From the NCBI GenBank assembly GCA_041906145.1, contig JAYRJU010000001.1, forward strand, positions 372,001 through 436,000: 64,000 nt of DNA. Reading direction: 5' to 3'. Numbering within the stretch: the stretch's first letter is position 1; every line of letters begins with the position of its first letter. Below are positions 39,204 through 47,610 of the stretch, in pieces. A program made the translations under genes and the position numbers. This DNA is from SHVO01 sp041906145. GTDB taxonomy: Bacteria; Pseudomonadota; Alphaproteobacteria; Rhodospirillales; Rhodospirillaceae. A model generated the notes under the pieces. The model was not told the DNA's origin and did no database searches. It was given only the letters and a program-made list of their open reading frames with translations.

Positions 39204-39469
39204 GGGCCGCGCTCGAGGGTGACGTCGTTCGGATCGTGATCGATCACGGTCGGATGGTCCTGCTGCGGTGACGGGCCGCGCCGCTGGTACTGCGCGTTAC
39301 GCAGGTCCACGGTGGTCCATTGGACCATGCCGCGTTTACGCAACACCCAGAATAAGACCAGCACTACGGGAATGAAGATGAGCGCAACGACGGCCGCATA
39401 AAAGAACAGCAGTACGAAGCCGATCAGCGCGGCCGCCAGAGCGGCGAGACGGAAAAGAAGCCCCAACAT
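39200..39469 (-). CDS. small membrane protein of unknown function
   Basis: The 89-residue protein has one long or two short hydrophobic segments (residues 2-45), then a hydrophilic tail ending in HDPNDVTLERGP. The ATG at 39469 has GAGG 5 bases upstream; the upstream open frame overlaps the next gene and is not needed. Its stop overlaps the dmeF stop by 4 bases. It lies 52 bases downstream of the bCerS-like gene and may be co-transcribed. Confidence 0.6.
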   Translation of the reverse strand: MLGLLFRLAALAAALIGFVLLFFYAAVVALIFIPVVLVLFWVLRKRGMVQWTTVDLRNAQYQRRGPSPQQDHPTVIDHDPNDVTLERGP

Positions 39470-39521
39470 TCCTCTGACGTAGGATGACCTTCGCCCACAA
39501 TCAAGGCCTGTTACACAGGCC

Positions 39522-40673
39522 TTACGCCAAGGCCTTTTCGTACACCCGGTAGGTTTTATAGACCCGCCCGCCAATATCCTCGATGGAATGGCGGGTCTGA
39601 CTGTTGTTCTCGAGCACCCAGCTCATTTCGCACACCGGCATGCGCAGCTTCAGCGACATGTCGCGCACGCGCCCGACCGTGAGCAGCGCCAGCACCGAGC
39701 CCATGGGTTTGTTCTTGAACTCCGGCAGCACGCCCATGAACGGCACGCGCGTTCCAGAAGCAAAAGTGCGGCGGGTGAGAAGACGCCAGGCGAGCTTCGC
39801 CCAACCCGTCGGCCACAGGCGGCCCTTGAGGTCGCCGATCATCTCGTTGAGATCGGGCAACGCGACGCACATGGCCTTGGGTTCGCCGTCGATGGTGGCG
39901 AAAGCCACAAGTTCGGGCACCAGGAGCGGCTTCATCTCGGACGCCATGTAAGCGACGTCAGCGTCGGTGAGGGGAATGAAGCCCCAATTGTCGGCCCAGG
40001 CGGCGTTAAAGATGCGCACGATGGTGGCGATTTCTTCGTCGAAACGGCTGGTGTCCAGCGGCCGCACGGCGAGACGCTTGTCACGCTCTAGCGCGCGGTT
40101 CAGCCACTTGATCTGTTTGAACGGCAAACCCGTGTCCATAGGCGTCAGGTACGCCAGCATGTCGATATTCTTGATGAAGCCCGCCTTCTCCACCAGCGCA
40201 CCGTAGTACGGCTGAGCGTGCCCCATCACCATGCGCGGCGGACAATTGAAGCCGTCGATCAAGAGGCCGGATTCTTCATTGATGTTGAAGCTGAAGGGCC
40301 CGAGGCAGCGGCGCATACCGCGATCCTTCAGCCACTGGCCGGCGGCGGCGAACAGGCCATCCGCAACGACTTGATCGTCGATGCTTTCGAAAAAACCGAA
40401 GAAACCGGTGTCGTCCTTACGCAGCTCAAGATGCGTCTTGTCGACTTGCGCGGAGATGCGCCCGACAAGCTTACCGTTCTGTTCGGCGATCCAGTAGGCG
40501 GCCTCGCCGTGCTTGAACCAAGGGTTCCTCTTCTCGTTGAAGCGCATGCGCTCCATGAAATCGAGCGGCGCGATCCAATGCGGATCGTGGCCTTGGGTAT
40601 GGTGCGGCACTTCGAGAAAGCGGCCAAGTTCGCGGCTGCCCGCGACGCGGCGAATGGTCAAAGCTTGAGACAT
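39522..40673 (-). CDS. bcerS: YghO/bCerS-like N-acyltransferase, candidate ceramide synthase
   Basis: The 383-residue protein has no signal peptide. FLEVPHHTQGHDPHW, NPWFKHGEAAYWIA, GFFGFFESIDD and GPFSFNINEESGLLIDGF form the pattern of the YghO family, a GNAT-fold acyltransferase group. Caulobacter bacterial ceramide synthase (bCerS), which N-acylates the 3-oxo long-chain base, belongs to it. The downstream presence of spt, acp, cerR and acyl-AMP ligase genes within 10 kb supports this role. The symbol rests on family pattern plus context. It lies 24 bases downstream of a fatty-acid hydroxylase gene. Confidence 0.72.
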   Translation of the reverse strand: MSQALTIRRVAGSRELGRFLEVPHHTQGHDPHWIAPLDFMERMRFNEKRNPWFKHGEAAYWIAEQNGKLVGRISAQVDKTHLELRKDDTGFFGFFESIDDQVVADGLFAAAGQWLKDRGMRRCLGPFSFNINEESGLLIDGFNCPPRMVMGHAQPYYGALVEKAGFIKNIDMLAYLTPMDTGLPFKQIKWLNRALERDKRLAVRPLDTSRFDEEIATIVRIFNAAWADNWGFIPLTDADVAYMASEMKPLLVPELVAFATIDGEPKAMCVALPDLNEMIGDLKGRLWPTGWAKLAWRLLTRRTFASGTRVPFMGVLPEFKNKPMGSVLALLTVGRVRDMSLKLRMPVCEMSWVLENNSQTRHSIEDIGGRVYKTYRVYEKALA

Positions 40674-40697
40674 GCGCCGGGCCCCCTGCCCTGCAGG

Positions 40698-41504
40698 TCA
40701 GCTAGCGGCGGCGGTGGAACTCGCTTCGCGCTTACGCTGGGTGGGATTGGTGTTGTACGGCCAGTTTGGAGTCAGGCGAGCCACGTACGGATAGGTTTTC
40801 GCAACATCTTCCGTGTAGCCGAGATTGAAGACCGTCGGCGAACGCGGCATGTCCTTGGCGCCTTCATAGAACGTGCCGAGGCGGCGGTCCCACCACAAGT
40901 TCGTGATGCCGTAGTTGCCGTTCTCATTGTGGAAGTGATGCGCCATGTGGAACTTCTTCATCTTACGCACCCATTCCCACTTGGGCTGATAGCCCAGGTG
41001 CTGAATGCAGTGGAAGTATTCGTAGACGCAGGTCTGGATCACGCCGCCGCACAAGGCCGCGAGAGCGCCGTACCAGCCGGCGAGCAGATAGCCGACCGGC
41101 ATGGTCGCGAGGGCAACCGTCGGAAGCGTGGTGTAGAGCGCGCCGAACAGCACTTTAAGATTATTGGGATCGCTGTGGTGATCGTAATGGATGCGTTTCC
41201 ACACGCCGGCGGTCAGCGGCGAGCGCCACATATGCTTACTGTGCAGCACATAGCGGTGCAGCACGTACCAGACAACCGGATAGAGGAAGAACGCGGCCAG
41301 GATGGACGCGAGCACGCCGAGGAAGGCCGCGCGGCCCTCGATCACCGCTGTAAGGGCGATGCCGCCGGTGGTCAGCGCGACGACGATATAGGCGGCGATG
41401 GCGTAATACTGGAAATAAGCCACCGTGAGCTCGCGCAGGCCCATCCGATCAAGGTGGAATTCCTTATCGCTCCAGAACCCGATCTTGAATGCCGGTGTGC
41501 TCAA
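40698..41504 (-). CDS. fatty acid hydroxylase/sterol desaturase family protein
   Basis: The 268-residue integral membrane protein contains the di-iron histidine boxes HRYVLH, HYDHH, HCIQH and HMAHHFH between hydrophobic segments. Family members hydroxylate or desaturate fatty acids, ceramides, sterols or carotenoids. Located between bcerS and lptG, it is a candidate ceramide or long-chain-base hydroxylase. The TTG start at 41504 has AGGCGG 5 bases upstream. The C-terminus is a short Ser/Ala tail. Confidence 0.83.
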   Translation of the reverse strand: MSTPAFKIGFWSDKEFHLDRMGLRELTVAYFQYYAIAAYIVVALTTGGIALTAVIEGRAAFLGVLASILAAFFLYPVVWYVLHRYVLHSKHMWRSPLTAGVWKRIHYDHHSDPNNLKVLFGALYTTLPTVALATMPVGYLLAGWYGALAALCGGVIQTCVYEYFHCIQHLGYQPKWEWVRKMKKFHMAHHFHNENGNYGITNLWWDRRLGTFYEGAKDMPRSPTVFNLGYTEDVAKTYPYVARLTPNWPYNTNPTQRKREASSTAAAS

Positions 41505-41551
41505 AAAAGCCGCCTAAACCTTGAGGAATCTGAGCGCCTTATACCCCTGGA

Positions 41552-42628
41552 TCAGGTCCGCGCGCCAGTATTCTCAAAGTTAAACACGATCCAGAAGCCC
41601 ACGGTTGCGAAAAGGGCAATTGGCAGCCATGCAGCGACCGCAGGCGGCAGGGAGCCGAATTGACCCATAGCCAACAAGATGTTGTCGATGACCACGAACA
41701 TGAAGCCGAAGGTGATGCCCCAGACCACGGCCATGACCGAGCTGCCCTGGCGGTGGTGGGCGAAAGCGGCGATGCCGGCCAGCAGGGGCATTAAGGCCAA
41801 AGCCAAGGGGCCGGCGATTTTCTGCTGAATCCAGGTGGAATAGAAATAGCCGGGCCGGGAGCCCATCGAGGCCTCACCGACATATTCCTGAAGCGCATTG
41901 AGCGATAATTGATTGGGCGCCTGATTGGCGAACCGCGCGAAATGCTCCGGCCGCATGTTCGTTTCCCAGGCCACCGGCGTCTCGGGTGGCACGGTGCCAC
42001 CCACCCGGCGCGGCTCGAAAGTCGACCACTTGCCGTTTTCCCAGAGGGCCAAACGAATACTGATGATGTCGAGCACCTCGGCATTATCGCCGAGGCGGAA
42101 CAGGCGCAGATCGCGCAACACTTCACCGCCGCGCTGGATCTTGCCGACGCGGATGATGGTGTTGGCTTCGGTGAGCCAGCTGTTCTCGCCGGTCACCGGC
42201 TCTTCCACCGTCGATTTGAAGCCGTTGTCGCGCCATTGCTCGAGTTCGGTATTGGCGTTCACGACCACGCGGTCGGAGAAAACAAAGAGCATGATGGCGA
42301 ACGCGAGGCCCACGGCGGAAAGCCCGCCGACAAGGCTCAGCACGGAACGCCCCGCCGCGCGCATGGCGATGATTTCGCTGTTGGTGGCAAGGACCGCAAA
42401 GGCCGTGAGCGCGCCCAGAAGCGCGGCGAGCGGCGCAACGGTCTCGATCAGCGACGGCATACGCAACAGGACATAGCGGAACAACGACGCCGCCGGGGGA
42501 CCGCCGCCTTCGAGGACGACGTTGGCCTGCGCGAGCAGATCGAGGGTTTGCAGGAAGACGACTAGGCCGAACAGAAGCGCGAGGAAGCGCACGACGAACG
42601 ACTTGATCAGATAACGGGAGAGGATCAT
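41552..42628 (-). CDS. lptG: LptG-type lipid export permease
   Basis: The 358-residue YjgP/YjgQ-family permease has three N-terminal and three C-terminal hydrophobic segments around a periplasmic beta-jellyroll of about 170 residues. With LptF and the ATPase LptB it extracts lipopolysaccharide from the inner membrane. It lies 18 bases after lptF, embedded in the sphingolipid gene group rather than with lptA/B/C (59.4-61.8 kb). That leaves open whether it serves LPS, sphingolipid or both. Confidence 0.9.
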   Translation of the reverse strand: MILSRYLIKSFVVRFLALLFGLVVFLQTLDLLAQANVVLEGGGPPAASLFRYVLLRMPSLIETVAPLAALLGALTAFAVLATNSEIIAMRAAGRSVLSLVGGLSAVGLAFAIMLFVFSDRVVVNANTELEQWRDNGFKSTVEEPVTGENSWLTEANTIIRVGKIQRGGEVLRDLRLFRLGDNAEVLDIISIRLALWENGKWSTFEPRRVGGTVPPETPVAWETNMRPEHFARFANQAPNQLSLNALQEYVGEASMGSRPGYFYSTWIQQKIAGPLALALMPLLAGIAAFAHHRQGSSVMAVVWGITFGFMFVVIDNILLAMGQFGSLPPAVAAWLPIALFATVGFWIVFNFENTGART

Positions 42629-42646
42629 GGGTGCATCGCTTGTCCG

Positions 42647-43894
42647 CTAAGCCGGTTTGCGCTTGGCGCGGAACGGCGCGATCAGCTTGCCGATGAAGTC
42701 GCTCCACTGCGCTTCCATCTGCTGCACCGGCGGCGTGCCGGAGCGGCGGAAGGTGGCGATGAAGAGGTAGGTCGTGCCGATCATGAACAGCACAAAGATG
42801 CCCCACAGGGCGAGGCCCGACGGCAATCCGGTCGCGCCCGTATAAGCCTCGGTGAACTCGAGCACCTTCTGGTAGCTCACAAGTAAGAGGATACCGAGGA
42901 TAAGACCGAAAGAGCGGCTGGCGCGGCGCGTCATGATCCCCAGAGGCGCCGCGAGCATCGGCAGGAACAGCATGGAGAGCGAGAAGACAAGGCGCCCGTG
43001 AAGCTCGGACGACACCGCGGACGCGGGAAGAACCCGCTCGGGGCGCATATCGGGCGGAGGCGTCTGCTCGGCTTTATTGCCGGTGCGCCCTTCGCGGAGG
43101 TTCTGCAATTCGCCGCGCATGAGTTCGAACAAGGTGAGTTCGCGTTCGTCGCCCCCACGCTTACGGAACTGCGCGAGTTCGGCGAGGTTGAGCGGCCAGT
43201 CGAACACGCCCGTTTGCAAGGTGCCCGTGCCCTTGCTGGACGGATCCCATTCAGAGCGCGTCACATCGTACAGGCGCAAGGACACGATGCCGTCTTGGAC
43301 GCTGGTCAACAGTTGGCCGCGCTTCGCGGTCATGGTGATGATACGGCCGTCCTCGGTTTCGCGGTGAGCGAAGACGCCGTAAAGGTCGCGGCCCGCACCG
43401 CGCGACTGCTCCACGCGCAATGTGTAGCCGTTGGGAAGGTTCATGAAGATGCCTTCGCCAATCCCCTGCTGGATCACCCCCGAGGTGATATCGAACTCGA
43501 TTACGCGCAGCGCATAGCGCCCGTAGGGGTTGAGGTAGCCGGCGAGCACGAGGTTGAAGACCATCATCACGGCCGCGAGCCCAATGGCCGGGCGGATGAC
43601 GCGATCAACGCCAATGCCGCAGGAATTGATGGCGTCGAGTTCGGATTGCAGCGAGAGCTTGCGGAACGCGAGCAACACCCCAAGGAACAGGGCTACCGGC
43701 AGCGCGAGGCCGATATAGTACGGGATGAGGTTGAAGAGCATCCGGAACACAACGAGGGTCGAGACCCCGTTGCCGACAGCGATGTCCAGGAGACGCATCA
43801 AGCGCTCCATGCACAAAATCACGAACGCGATGAACAGAATGATCACCACGGTCGGCACGATATTGCGCAGGACGTAACGGTCGATGGCTTTCAT
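42647..43894 (-). CDS. lptF: LptF-type lipid export permease
   Basis: The 415-residue YjgP/YjgQ-family protein has the family N-terminus IDRYVLRNIVPTVV, two blocks of three membrane helices and a periplasmic jellyroll. It forms the LptB2FG exporter with LptG and LptB. It is the first gene of a minus-strand run lptF-lptG-hydroxylase-bcerS and has a good sigma-70-like promoter. It is divergent from the lipid kinase gene. Confidence 0.9.
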   Translation of the reverse strand: MKAIDRYVLRNIVPTVVIILFIAFVILCMERLMRLLDIAVGNGVSTLVVFRMLFNLIPYYIGLALPVALFLGVLLAFRKLSLQSELDAINSCGIGVDRVIRPAIGLAAVMMVFNLVLAGYLNPYGRYALRVIEFDITSGVIQQGIGEGIFMNLPNGYTLRVEQSRGAGRDLYGVFAHRETEDGRIITMTAKRGQLLTSVQDGIVSLRLYDVTRSEWDPSSKGTGTLQTGVFDWPLNLAELAQFRKRGGDERELTLFELMRGELQNLREGRTGNKAEQTPPPDMRPERVLPASAVSSELHGRLVFSLSMLFLPMLAAPLGIMTRRASRSFGLILGILLLVSYQKVLEFTEAYTGATGLPSGLALWGIFVLFMIGTTYLFIATFRRSGTPPVQQMEAQWSDFIGKLIAPFRAKRKPA

Positions 43895-43948
43895 AGCCGC
43901 GGGCCAGTGAGATGCCGGCCACTCGGCCGAACGAAAAGAGCGTTAATA

Positions 43949-43977
43949 AGTATAAAATATCGACTTTTTTCAATCAA
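43949..43977 (-). promoter_or_regulatory. sigma-70-like promoter of lptF
   Basis: On the minus strand TTGATT (43977-43972) and TATACT (43954-43949) are separated by exactly 17 bases in a markedly AT-rich stretch. The inferred start site would give a leader of roughly 48 bases to lptF. Confidence 0.6.
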
Positions 43978-44121
43978 ATAACTAATTTGCGCTCCGAATG
44001 ACACACCGCGCCGCCGCCCGCGCCTTCACATATCGGTGGCCGATGCGAGACCAGGCCTAGCGGTGGTGGCTGTCATGAAGGCGCAAAACGAGACATCCCC
44101 TTTCCACGACGATCGAACCCC

Positions 44122-45063
44122 GTGACCCTTGCCGTCATCACCAACCGCCTTAGCACGCATAACAAACGCGCGGGCAACTGGATCGATCCCCTGCTGGCGC
44201 GTGAGCAGGGTGTGCTGCACGTCGCGCTGACCGACGTCGCGCAGACGGCGGCGGCCGTCCGCCGCTGCGCGGAAGCCGGCGCGCGCACGATCGTCGTCAA
44301 CGGCGGCGACGGCACGGCGGGGCTGATCTTCGGCGCGCTGTTGAACGGAAGCCCCTACAAGGAGCCGCCGGCGGTCGCGCTTCTGCCGGGCGGTAAAACC
44401 AACATGACCGCGGCCGCCTGGAGCCTTCGCGGTGGCGCGCCCGAAGCCCTGAAGCAAGTGCTCGCCTATCACCGTGACGGCACGCTGGAAGCCCACGCAG
44501 TGCCGCGCGCCGTCATGAGCGTGCGCGACGGGGATATGGAACCGCGCTACGGCGCGTTCTTTGGCGCCGCCGACATCGTTGAAGGCATCCTGTTCTGCCG
44601 TAAGCACATCTACCCCCTCAAGATGCCTAACGCGGCCAGCCATAGCGCGGCCATTTCGCTGCTGCTGTGGAGGAGTCTCGTCGCGTCGGGCGACACAAAA
44701 CCGATCCTGCTCAGGCAAAACGAAAGAGAGCTGCCTGGGGGGAAATTCTTCGTCTTCGCCGCAACCACGCTCGACCGGCTGATCCTGGGACTGCGTCCCG
44801 AGCCGCCGCCGGGCGCCGGCGCGGGCCCGCTGGTGTATGTCAACGTCGAGCACAAGCCGATGGCGATCCTGCGCGCCCTTCCCGACGTGATACGGCGTAA
44901 ACTGCGTCCCGGTAAGGGCCGTAATGTGGGACGGGCCCACGATCTGTGCCTGACGTTCACCGGCGCCTATACCATCGACGGTGAAATGTACGAGGCGAGC
45001 GCCGACCGGAACCTGATCCTCGATTCACGCGACATCCTGCGGTTCATTCAACTGCCGACATGA
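44122..45063 (+). CDS. lipid kinase, candidate ceramide kinase (CpgB-like)
   Basis: The 313-residue protein has the DAGK/sphingosine-kinase catalytic signature VVNGGDGT (Gly-Gly-Asp at about 61-63) and a second conserved segment LLPGGKTNMTAA (about 88-99). No membrane segment is obvious. The family phosphorylates diacylglycerol, sphingosine or ceramide with ATP. In the Caulobacter sphingolipid locus a kinase of this family (CpgB) has been reported as a ceramide kinase, and the order kinase, next gene, spt is the same here. The start is a GTG without a clear ribosome-binding site. It is coupled by ATGA to the next gene. Confidence 0.72.
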   Translation: MTLAVITNRLSTHNKRAGNWIDPLLAREQGVLHVALTDVAQTAAAVRRCAEAGARTIVVNGGDGTAGLIFGALLNGSPYKEPPAVALLPGGKTNMTAAAWSLRGGAPEALKQVLAYHRDGTLEAHAVPRAVMSVRDGDMEPRYGAFFGAADIVEGILFCRKHIYPLKMPNAASHSAAISLLLWRSLVASGDTKPILLRQNERELPGGKFFVFAATTLDRLILGLRPEPPPGAGAGPLVYVNVEHKPMAILRALPDVIRRKLRPGKGRNVGRAHDLCLTFTGAYTIDGEMYEASADRNLILDSRDILRFIQLPT

Positions 45064-45977
45064 GCACGCTGACAGACATCATCGCCGCGGAGTCCGCCAA
45101 GCCCGTCTTTCCGGCGGCGCGGGCTTTCGCGGACGAACTGCGCGCCCGTTACGGCGATTCAACGGCGGCGGTGATCTTCTACGGGTCGTGCCTGCGCGCG
45201 CAGACGGACAACGGCCTAATCCTCGACTTCTATGTCGTCGTCGACCGACTGGGCGCCGCGCTCAAAAACCCTGTAAGCGCGGCGGGGGCGCGGCTTCTGC
45301 CGCCGAATGTCTACTATCACGAGATGCCGTACGAGGACCGTAAGCTGCGGGCCAAGGTCGCGGTGCTGAGTGTCGCTCAGTTCTTGCGCGGCGCAGGCCC
45401 GGATGCGTTCACGTCGGCGCTGTGGGCGCGCTTCGCGCAGCCCGCAGCCATCGTGTATGCGCGCAATGCGGAGATCGAACGGCGCATGATCGGCGCCCTT
45501 GCCGCAGCCGTTGAGACGACCGCGGCGCGCGCGGCGGCGCTCTTCACCGCGCCCTTCACGGCGCGCGATCTGTGGGTACGCGCCTTCAAGGAAACCTATG
45601 CCGCCGAGCTGCGGCCCGAAAGCGCGGGCAAGAGCATCGAACTCATTGAACGCGATCTCGTCCGTTATGAAGCGGTCACAGCGGCCTTGTTCGAACAGAA
45701 CGCCGAGACCGGGCGTTATCCGGCCCCGGGCGATGACAAGACCCGCGACAGCGCGTTGGCCACATGGAGGCTCCGCCGTCTGGCGGGCAAGACGCTGAAC
45801 GCCGCGCGGCTAATCAAAGCGGCCTTCACGTTCAGCGGCGGCCTCGATTACGCGGTAGCGAAGATCGAACGCCACTCAGGTGTAAAAATTGAACTGACAG
45901 AAAAAGAAAAGCGGACCCCGCTCATCACGGGAGTCCGCCTCTTTTTCAAGGTCAGAAAGCGTGGCGGCCTAAATTAG
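45060..45977 (+). CDS. Tam41-like nucleotidyltransferase (putative CDP-lipid synthase)
   Basis: The 305-residue soluble protein shows IFYGSCLRA (Gly-Ser at 42-43), ILDFYVVVD (Asp 56 and Asp 62), PPNVYYHEM (81-89) and RAKVAVLS (97-104), in the order and spacing of mitochondrial Tam41/TAMM41. There they read YGSG, LDFVxxVD, GVYY and KYGVIS. Tam41 makes CDP-diacylglycerol from CTP and phosphatidic acid. Its translational coupling to a lipid kinase and its place beside spt suggest it activates the kinase product, perhaps giving CDP-ceramide. The assignment is by motif memory only; another nucleotidyltransferase role is possible. Its last codons overlap a terminator hairpin. Confidence 0.6.
   Translation: MSTLTDIIAAESAKPVFPAARAFADELRARYGDSTAAVIFYGSCLRAQTDNGLILDFYVVVDRLGAALKNPVSAAGARLLPPNVYYHEMPYEDRKLRAKVAVLSVAQFLRGAGPDAFTSALWARFAQPAAIVYARNAEIERRMIGALAAAVETTAARAAALFTAPFTARDLWVRAFKETYAAELRPESAGKSIELIERDLVRYEAVTAALFEQNAETGRYPAPGDDKTRDSALATWRLRRLAGKTLNAARLIKAAFTFSGGLDYAVAKIERHSGVKIELTEKEKRTPLITGVRLFFKVRKRGGLN
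45911..45946 (+). terminator. intrinsic terminator inside the 3' end of the Tam41-like gene
   Basis: GCGGAC-CCCG pairs with CGGG-A-GTCCGC around a CTCATCA loop, followed by C and TCTTTTT. The A-rich sequence before it makes the element bidirectional, so it could also serve the convergent spt gene whose stop is at 45974. Confidence 0.7.
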
Positions 45978-47203
45978 GCGCGCGCGGCGACTTTCTGCGT
46001 GTCCGTATCGATCAGGCCAAGCTTCGTCGCGACTTCAGCAAAAATACCGATGACGCGATCGAGCTGCTCTTCCGTATGCGCGGCACAGATGCTGGCGCGC
46101 AGCAGGCAGTAGCCGAACGGCGTCGCCGGCGGCAGCGCGAGGTTCACATACACACCGGCTTCGATCAGGCCGCGCCAGAAGGCGACGGCCGTCACAGGAT
46201 CCGGCGCGACGACAGCAACGACCGGGCTGACGTCGGAGGCGATCTTGAGGCCGAGGGCCGACAAGCCGCGGTGCAGCTGTTCGGAGTTACGTACGATGCG
46301 TTTGCGCAGCACGCCGCCGTTCTTGATGATCTCAAGATTGACGGTCGCCGAGGCCACCACGGACGGCGGCAGCGAGGCGGTGAAGATGTAGGCGCGCGTA
46401 ACGAGACGCAGAGTGTCGAACTTCGGATGATTGGAGACGCAGAAGCCGCCAACCGTGCCCACCGACTTCGAGAACGTGCCCACGATGAAGTCGACGTCGT
46501 CTTCAACGCCCGCTTCTTCCGGCACGCCACGACCGTAACGGCCGCACACGCCCATGGAGTGAGCTTCGTCGGAGAGCAAGTAGACGTTTTCGTACTTACG
46601 CTTCACGGCCGCGAATTCGGCCATCGGCGCCTTGTCGCCAAGCATCGAATAGATGCCTTCGACGACGATCAGCTTGTTGCCCGGCTTGTCGGCAAGACGC
46701 GCGAGGCGCTTATCGAGATCGGCGGCGTCGTTGTGCTTGAAGCGGATGACCTGCGCCGAGGAGCCGCGCACGCCGTCGTAGATCGAGGCATGGCAGTCGG
46801 CATCCATCAGAATGAAGTCTTCCGGGCCCATCAACGTCGACAGGATGCCCATGTTGGCGAGGAAGCCGGTCGAGAACACCATCGCGTGCTTCTTGTCGAA
46901 GAACGAGCACAGCGCGGTCTCGAGGTCCTTGTGTCCGTAGTACGTGCCGTTCGCCATGCGGCTGCCGGTGGTGCCGGTGCCGCACGCGTCGAGCGCGTCA
47001 TGCGCGGCCTTCAGCGCTTCCGGCTGGAAGGTGAGGCCGAGATAGTTATTCGTGCCCACGAGAATGGTGCGACGGCCGCAGATCATCGCTTCAGTCTGCG
47101 ACAGAACTTCGTCCATCACGACGTTGAACGGATTGATGCCGTCGCCGAAGATCGCATCGCGCTGCGCCATCAACGGCGCCCAGCGGTCAAACAAGTCAGC
47201 CAT
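45974..47203 (-). CDS. spt: serine palmitoyltransferase
   Basis: The 409-residue alpha-oxoamine synthase condenses serine with an acyl thioester to make a 3-oxo long-chain base. Visible are GTNNYLGL near residue 50, the ring-stacking His in DADCHAS (138), DEAHS (212-216) and the PLP lysine in GTFSKSVGT (about 246). The family also includes KBL and 8-amino-7-oxononanoate synthase. The adjacent acyl carrier protein, CerR-like and acyl-AMP ligase genes identify the sphingolipid enzyme. No N-terminal membrane segment is present, as expected for bacterial soluble SPT. Confidence 0.88.
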   Translation of the reverse strand: MADLFDRWAPLMAQRDAIFGDGINPFNVVMDEVLSQTEAMICGRRTILVGTNNYLGLTFQPEALKAAHDALDACGTGTTGSRMANGTYYGHKDLETALCSFFDKKHAMVFSTGFLANMGILSTLMGPEDFILMDADCHASIYDGVRGSSAQVIRFKHNDAADLDKRLARLADKPGNKLIVVEGIYSMLGDKAPMAEFAAVKRKYENVYLLSDEAHSMGVCGRYGRGVPEEAGVEDDVDFIVGTFSKSVGTVGGFCVSNHPKFDTLRLVTRAYIFTASLPPSVVASATVNLEIIKNGGVLRKRIVRNSEQLHRGLSALGLKIASDVSPVVAVVAPDPVTAVAFWRGLIEAGVYVNLALPPATPFGYCLLRASICAAHTEEQLDRVIGIFAEVATKLGLIDTDTQKVAARA

Positions 47204-47238
47204 GTACGTCCCCTTTACAATCGAACCGACGCGAACGT

Positions 47239-47511
47239 TTAGCGTCCGTCGTCTTTGAGAATCTTATCGATCGCCAGCGCCAGGTCTTTCACGGTGGCCA
47301 CATCCGGCAGGATGTTGAGCGGCACCGAGATGTCGAAGTCGTCCTCTACGACCGCGACGAATTCCATGACGACCAGTGAGTCGAAGTTCAGGTCCTCGGT
47401 AAATCGCGTTTCAGGCTTTAGTTCGGTCCCGGTCTTATTGAAGCCCGCCAGGATCTTCACCAGGGTCGCCAGGGTGTCAGGCGATGGCTCGGCAGAGGCG
47501 TTCATGACCAT
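47239..47511 (-). CDS. acyl carrier protein of the sphingolipid pathway
   Basis: The 90-residue protein has the phosphopantetheine attachment site NFDSLVVMEF (Ser about 45) and the four-helix ACP length. It lies 35 bases upstream of spt and probably carries the acyl chain used by SPT or the N-acyltransferase, loaded by the acyl-AMP ligase encoded nearby. The start at 47511 is supported by GGGA upstream; a second ATG two codons later is possible. Confidence 0.88.
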   Translation of the reverse strand: MVMNASAEPSPDTLATLVKILAGFNKTGTELKPETRFTEDLNFDSLVVMEFVAVVEDDFDISVPLNILPDVATVKDLALAIDKILKDDGR

Positions 47512-47610
47512 TGTTTCCCAGCGCTCTTAATGAGCGTCTTGTTCAAAAAACCTTCGCAGTTGCGAAAAGTTGTGGGGGAACAAGGCTTCTGTGACAAATC
47601 AATCTCGCCG

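Noticed and set aside
45974..47203. SPT gene as 5-aminolevulinate synthase or 8-amino-7-oxononanoate synthase
   Set aside because: The neighbours (ACP, acyl-AMP ligase, CerR-like reductase) fit serine palmitoyltransferase; no heme or biotin genes are nearby.
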